From Atriophallophorus winterbourni (lineage: Eukaryota; Platyhelminthes; Trematoda; Plagiorchiida; Microphallidae), in the NCBI GenBank assembly GCA_013407085.1, contig JACCGJ010003123.1:62001-126000 (forward strand): 64,000 nt of DNA. Direction: 5' to 3'. Position 1 is the first letter of the stretch; each line of letters opens with the position of its first letter. Of this stretch, positions 59,901-64,000 are shown piece by piece. Below the pieces are notes generated by a model. That model saw only the letters and a list, made by a program, of their open reading frames with translations, did no database searches and was not told where the DNA came from. Position numbers and translations under genes: made by a program.

Positions 59901-62900
59901 ATTCTGCTATAATAACGCGATACTGGAAATTATTGATGATGATTCGCTTTCTTAATCTCCATAATGATACTACAAGTAAATCGCTTTTTTTAAAAAAAAT
60001 CTTGTTTAGTAATTGCAATTGATTTCTATTATGTATTACCACCAGATTTCTCTTTGTCTCCCAATCCATTTGCTGGACCGAAAGCCCAAACTGTTACACG
60101 TTATTCTGATTGGCTAAAAATAATTTATTTTCTCCGATTGGTCGCTCGTGTCATTTTCACTTTGCATTTGTTAGCCACCCAACGATTCCCCGGTTCACAT
60201 GTTTCGGATTGGGCACAAGCTTGAGGCGGTGGACAAGCGAAACCCGGGTGTGGTTTGTGTGGCCACTGTGAAAGATTCGATCGGGGATTATGTGCTCATT
60301 CATTTCGACGGCTGGGAATCGAATTTCGATCAATGGGTTCATATCACGTCGGAATTATTGCACCCGGTAGGCTACTGCGAAGAGCAAGAACTAGTGCTTT
60401 CTGTTCCTGCTGGTGAGTTTGTTTTTTATCGGCTTATACACAATTTTACATTGTCAGTTCAACTAAAACATCACGTTCAGTGAGATCAGTGCTTTAATGA
60501 GATGAACTGAATGGAGAAGTTGACAAAATTATTAAAAATTTAAACCGAGACGAATGTTCATTTAAAAAATAATTTTAATATTATCCGTTTAGGCATTCCT
60601 CATCGCGCACACTTGAATTAGTTTTGACGTTCACTTATGGATTTATGATTACTATTCTCACCGATACTTCCCATCCACTTCACAACGAACTAGTAAAATC
60701 TCAATTTTTATCTATTACGCGATCGAAACATAGTATATTGCCAACTAGAACGTCACGTTATCGGAGATCCTTAACCCCATTCACTTCAAGATATCTTTCT
60801 CAAAATTATGTATGGAGAACCAGTTATCCTGTTATTATTTTGTGTGATGTCTTGTTGCTATCTTTGCATTTTTGTAAAAAATTGTAACGAGTCTAGCTGA
60901 AGGTGAAGAAAAGCTTGTACGGATCGGTTGTGGGAACGCACATTGGGACCAGGCGTGGAAAAGTTTATTTACCTCGTATTATTTCGCATATTCGGACAAA
61001 ATGATACTCACGGACTATGCTCAAGCTGTACTCGAGTTTGACCAAGTTCAACACCGACATGTATTCCCACCCCAAACCGGAATTTGACTAAATACCGCGG
61101 TATCGGCCAGGTGCCCGGGCGAATAATTTCCCACTCGCCGTCTCGTAATCCAAATCACGAATGTGAAATCGTGCAGCGGCTAACATCGTGCAAAATTGAT
61201 TGGTAAACGGTAGTGAGCTGCATGCTGAAACACGCTGGAGTCTCACTACCATTTCTATTCCCCCTCATACTTGTCTAGGCCAGGGCAACCTGACAGCATC
61301 TTAGCCCACGTGCAGTCTCTGACTGTACGGCACATTGCCTGGATCAGGCTTGTGCTTTCATACCATACCATAATCCAAATCATATGGTCAACTCGAAGAC
61401 AATTCGAACTTGCGTATCCACTTTGTATGCTGTAGGAACTCACAATGGTTTCTCATTGCTTTGTGCTTGGGTCGACTTGTTTTGTGCAGGAGTGATTTTT
61501 TCTTTGTTAACCATGAAGATTGCACGATATATGCATCTTTTTAGTGTTTCATTCTATTACCCGACCACAGCCAGGAGATTAGGAACCTCAGGCAATCCTA
61601 TTGTTTTATCGATGCCTGCAATCGTTTGGCCGGTCGTACTTCGAGCGGTTTTCATGTCGTTATTTTAATTTCTGACTTTTGTTTGAGAAAATGTGTGCTA
61701 TCACCGCAAACGTGAATCACTTCGTGACTGAAACAATACGGGTCATCCAAAATAGTTTGATTTTCGCATTGATTATCCATTCGAATTTTTTGGACAAGTT
61801 GTCAATATTTTGACACAGACAAATGTGTTGTATACTAGTTTATGGATACCGTTATTTTTTCGCTTTATTCGCTTTTTCTGTGTTCTGCTAACCGTACTGT
61901 TTTTCATGAAGAATGGAATTCCCGACCAAATGGATTCACTTGGAAACAATATTTCAAAGAGACCAACTCCAAACCAGTCCCGAAAGAAGCGTTTGACAAG
62001 GTAAGTCACCATCGAGTTGTAATGTGTGCCACTCTCGGAACACCAATCACCCACGTTGTCCTTGGTAGCCAGTGGTAACAGTCGCATTCAAATAATGTAT
62101 AAGAGAATTTCAAGCATTTCCCGTGATGGGGAACTTCTCATTATTTCACGGTTTTATTTTCATTTCTTGTGTACCAATCTTAGTTTGATTTACGGTGTAT
62201 TATTTACTTTCCACGACAGGTCTCCAAGGTTCACGCATCGCTTCCGCGACTACAAACTGGACAGCGTTTGGAAGCTGTAGATCGTCGCTGTCCTCAGCTA
62301 GTTCGCGTCGCCAACGTTGTCTCCGTTTCCGCGGGTTTCGTCACCATTAACTACGATGGCTGGGCGGACAAGTACAACGTTCGCATGGAATCCGGTTCGT
62401 TGGATCTGTTCCCTGCTGGCTATTGCCATGCCACTGGTCATCCATTACAGCCACCGATTCGATGTGAGTTGTGCATAATGTGTTTTGATCTCAACGTAAA
62501 CTGTTACACCATACAGAGTGGATTTATCTCTCGCTGTTTAATAAAAATAAGTCCGTGGCCTTACTTACTTCATTTCTGCCACGATTTAACCTGGAATGTG
62601 GAGGCACTTCTATTTTGTTTCCCGACAGTGGTTCAGTAGTCTTGCGCGAGAAGCCTGATTATATTAACTGCGTACGGAATGGGACTTTGTTATACCATCC
62701 TCAACACTAAAATCAATTTTCAAGGCTTTTTTAACATGACCTCGTTGCATGCACGTCGGGCACTCTTAGTTGGAAGGGTGTATGCATTTCGAGAAAAATT
62801 AATAATAATCATCCTCATCCTCATAATCTTCGTGGTCGTCGAGCACAGTATTTCTGTGAAACAGTTTTAGCCTGCTTGTTGTGCCAATATCATCACTAAT

Positions 62901-63938
62901 TTTACCATTTTGTTTTCTGTGTTGGCATGCTACACAAAATTGAGTTCACATACACGTTGGCTCTACGTAACCCGTTCCTTTACATGGTTTGTTCTGATTC
63001 AGACCACGTATATTTTGGTGCATTACTTCCGTGCTGCTCAGTGCTAAATTGATTTGTCACCAGTAGTGAGTTGCATGCCGAAACACATTGAAGTCTCACA
63101 CCATATTCTATTTATATCTGTCTAGGCCTGGATAACCTGGCAGTCTAACTGTGTAGCACTTTGCTTAGATCCAGACTGATAATTTTAGAAAATTATATAA
63201 CGCTTAATGAGACATTTTGTCATTAAATATTTCAGACGAATCAGATGCAGAATTCAATGGCACTGGCGCATTAGATGCGCAATCAAATTCATCTGCTAGT
63301 TCTGCAACAGGCACCGGAGGGTGTCCTACTGTTGGCTGCAAAGGATATGGCCACGTGAAGGGTCCTCGCTATTCCACTCATCAACGTCTTTCAGGTTGTC
63401 CATACTCCGACATGAATTTAAACCGTGATTTCATTCGTCCCCACGAAAGGCTTGTCGGCAAAGAGGTCACTCCTTTGACACCAGATTGCTCGGTTGAAAA
63501 ATCGAATGAAACACCCGTACATTCGAATGGTCTTGCTGTTGTCACCAGTGTTTCCATAGATGCCAACGACAAGACAAATCATCAGAATCACCAGACTGTA
63601 ACTACACAAGGTGTATCTCAGTCGACCAGTGTAAATGTTACCCAATCAACGCAATTTCGGACGACTCATCAAGTTGCCTCAACTGCAATACCTTCGACAG
63701 AACTGAATGGTACCTCATCACTTCCAACTCCTTCAACGGGAGTGTCTTCTTATGACGTTGCTTCACTGTCTGCGACAGACACACGTAAGAACAATGGGAC
63801 ACCAATGCCTCTGGATTTGTCTGTGTTAGGGAAGGATAAAGCCAAAGAAACTCCTGGTGTGAATTCTCCTGGAGGCAACATTATCAGGAAGGTAGATATC
63901 CCCAGTGATAGTGTAGAATCAACAAGGAATTCATCTGC
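56891..63938 (+). CDS. L3MBTL: Lethal(3)malignant brain tumor-like protein (three MBT repeats, C2HC finger), 3' incomplete
   Basis: Eight coding exons by GT-AG signals and matching phases: 56891-56933, 57591-57854, 59185-59279, 59513-59878, 60175-60412, 61912-62000, 62220-62463, 63236-63938; 680 codons so far. Order: basic N-terminus (GRQKRRN, residues 71-77, likely nuclear localisation), MBT1 (107-220), MBT2 (231-about 335), MBT3 (344-444), C2HC finger C476-C481-H495-C501, then a Ser/Thr-rich tail. This is the order in L3MBTL1/3/4 and fly L(3)mbt. These nuclear proteins bind mono- and dimethyl-lysine on histones, compact chromatin and repress transcription. In MBT2 the cage positions are D276, F300, W303 and F307, the last usually Tyr. 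A SAM domain, usual in the family, would lie beyond the window. Orthology to one paralogue cannot be decided. Confidence 0.93.
57591..57854 (+). CDS. L3MBTL: L3MBTL-like exon 2
   Basis: Acceptor ACAATTTTCAG, donor GTGAGT; phases 1 and 1. Encodes a polar, basic region (NRRRNSDN, SGRQKRRN) before the MBT block. No known fold. Confidence 0.82.
58590..58990 (-). repeat. Possible tRNA-derived SINE in intron 2
   Basis: Minus strand has a perfect anticodon-like hairpin CACGGA-TTAGTAA-TCCGTG (seven-base loop, anticodon AGT, Thr) preceded by GGTTTAGTTGATGG. A B-box-like GGTTCGAGTC lies about 85 bp further. The cloverleaf does not close well and there is a longer body, so a SINE or relic rather than a tRNA gene. 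Confidence 0.4.
59185..59279 (+). CDS. L3MBTL: L3MBTL-like exon 3, start of MBT1
   Basis: Acceptor TATTGTACAG, donor GTAAGT. QFEWTSYLREIDSSSAPISY is the arm helix that opens an MBT repeat. Confidence 0.88.
59513..59878 (+). CDS. L3MBTL: L3MBTL-like exon 4, MBT1 core and MBT2 arm
   Basis: Acceptor CTACTTTCCAG, donor GTAAGT, both phase 0. MEGIDPYNESVFCALKVAEV and LRFIGFPEKYDFW form the MBT1 barrel, SPFLFPIGWC its end; ANFEWLAFMAKENLTAVPRH begins MBT2. MBT1 has an unusually long Ser-rich arm (SSSHMPLSSS). Confidence 0.9.
60175..60412 (+). CDS. L3MBTL: L3MBTL-like exon 5, MBT2 core
   Basis: Acceptor GCATTTGTTAG, donor GTGAGT. IGHKLEAVDKRNPGVVCVAT, LIHFDGWESNFDQW and LLHPVGYC. Contains the putative methyl-lysine cage (Asp276, Phe300, Trp303, Phe307). 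Confidence 0.92.
60600..61370 (+). pseudogene. LINE C-terminus and 3' UTR in intron 5
   Basis: ITILTDTSHPLHNELVKSQF, then ARTSRYRRSLTPF-like sequence to 60885, and at 61195-61340 the 3' UTR block TTGTCTAGGCCAGGGCAACC shared with 22740-22760. YADD-type LINE family, same strand as the host gene. Confidence 0.7.
61912..62000 (+). CDS. L3MBTL: L3MBTL-like exon 6, MBT3 arm
   Basis: Acceptor TTTTTCATGAAG, donor GTAAGT. GFTWKQYFKETNSKPVPKEA is the arm of MBT3. Phase joins cleanly to exons 5 and 7. Confidence 0.85.
62220..62463 (+). CDS. L3MBTL: L3MBTL-like exon 7, MBT3 core
   Basis: Acceptor CCACGACAG, donor GTGAGT. GQRLEAVDRRCPQLVRVANV, TINYDGWADKYN and LDLFPAGYCHATGHPLQPP. The usual W after DKY-N/D is replaced (NVRM). 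Confidence 0.92.
63040..63180 (+). repeat. LINE 3' UTR fragment in intron 7
   Basis: GTAGTGAGTTGCATGCCGAA and CTGTCTAGGCCTGGATAACC align with 61205-61300. No coding part. Confidence 0.6.
63236..63938 (+). CDS. L3MBTL: L3MBTL-like exon 8, C2HC finger and polar tail
   Basis: Acceptor AATATTTCAG, donor GTAAGT, phase 2 out. GCPTVGCKGYGHVKGPRYST and GCPYSDMNLNRDFI form the C2HC finger typical of L3MBTL1/3/4; the rest is low-complexity Ser/Thr/Asn. The gene continues past the window. Confidence 0.9.
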
Positions 63939-64000
63939 GTAAGTTTTTGTGCGCTTAAAAAAGTTGTTTTCATCACACACAACCCTATTATCAATGTATA

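Overview
Eukaryotic, AT-rich, transposon-dense DNA holding one recognisable spliced host gene at the right edge. The organism is most likely a flatworm, probably a trematode. The grounds are hammerhead-ribozyme repeats like the schistosome Sm-alpha family, abundant CR1-like and RTE-like LINE fragments, Penelope-type hammerhead-like motifs, and an L3MBTL-type gene with short GT-AG introns. This is an inference from repeat content; another invertebrate is not excluded. All coordinates were counted by hand and may be off by a few bases, especially at repeat edges.

Layout. 1-9.4 kb: a dispersed repeat; a nearly intact pogo/Tigger DNA transposon (638-2566) whose transposase has a single in-frame stop; then decayed LINE fragments, including two head-to-head reverse transcriptase pieces and an endonuclease fragment cleanly interrupted by a small hammerhead element. 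9.4-15.5 kb: mostly non-coding, with a LINE 3' piece, an ORF1-like zinc-finger ORF, and a tandem array of a 234-bp repeat, each full unit carrying a hammerhead ribozyme (13867-14536, minus), faced by an intact ribozyme copy on plus. 15.5-18 kb: an internally deleted hAT element with perfect 8-bp target duplication, then a Penelope-like segment bounded by a perfect 63-bp inverted repeat. 18.6-22.7 kb: a nest, in which a LINE holds a hammerhead element and a piggyBac-like element, and the piggyBac intron holds an RTE LINE fragment. 22.5-25.8 kb: a ~1.2-kb direct duplication, one copy split by a LINE, with a 20-N assembly gap between. 25.9-49 kb: scattered LINE ends, ribozyme-bearing repeats, simple repeats and a tRNA-like SINE. 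49-56.4 kb: mostly unannotated DNA with a LINE fragment and weak ORFs.

56.4-64 kb: a lethal(3)malignant brain tumor-like gene on plus, with eight coding exons running off the right edge. They encode a basic N-terminus, three MBT repeats and a C2HC zinc finger. It should read lower-methylated lysines in chromatin and act in repression.

The most interesting system is the hammerhead repeats. At least two related subfamilies (A: 234-bp tandem unit; B: ~100-200 bp) occur as arrays and short insertions, and four short insertions are flanked by matching ~11-bp direct repeats. Two further families carry hammerhead-like folds with one extra nucleotide after the CUGANGA box. The A/B family has the architecture of animal retrozymes: self-cleaving tandem repeats thought to move through circular RNA.
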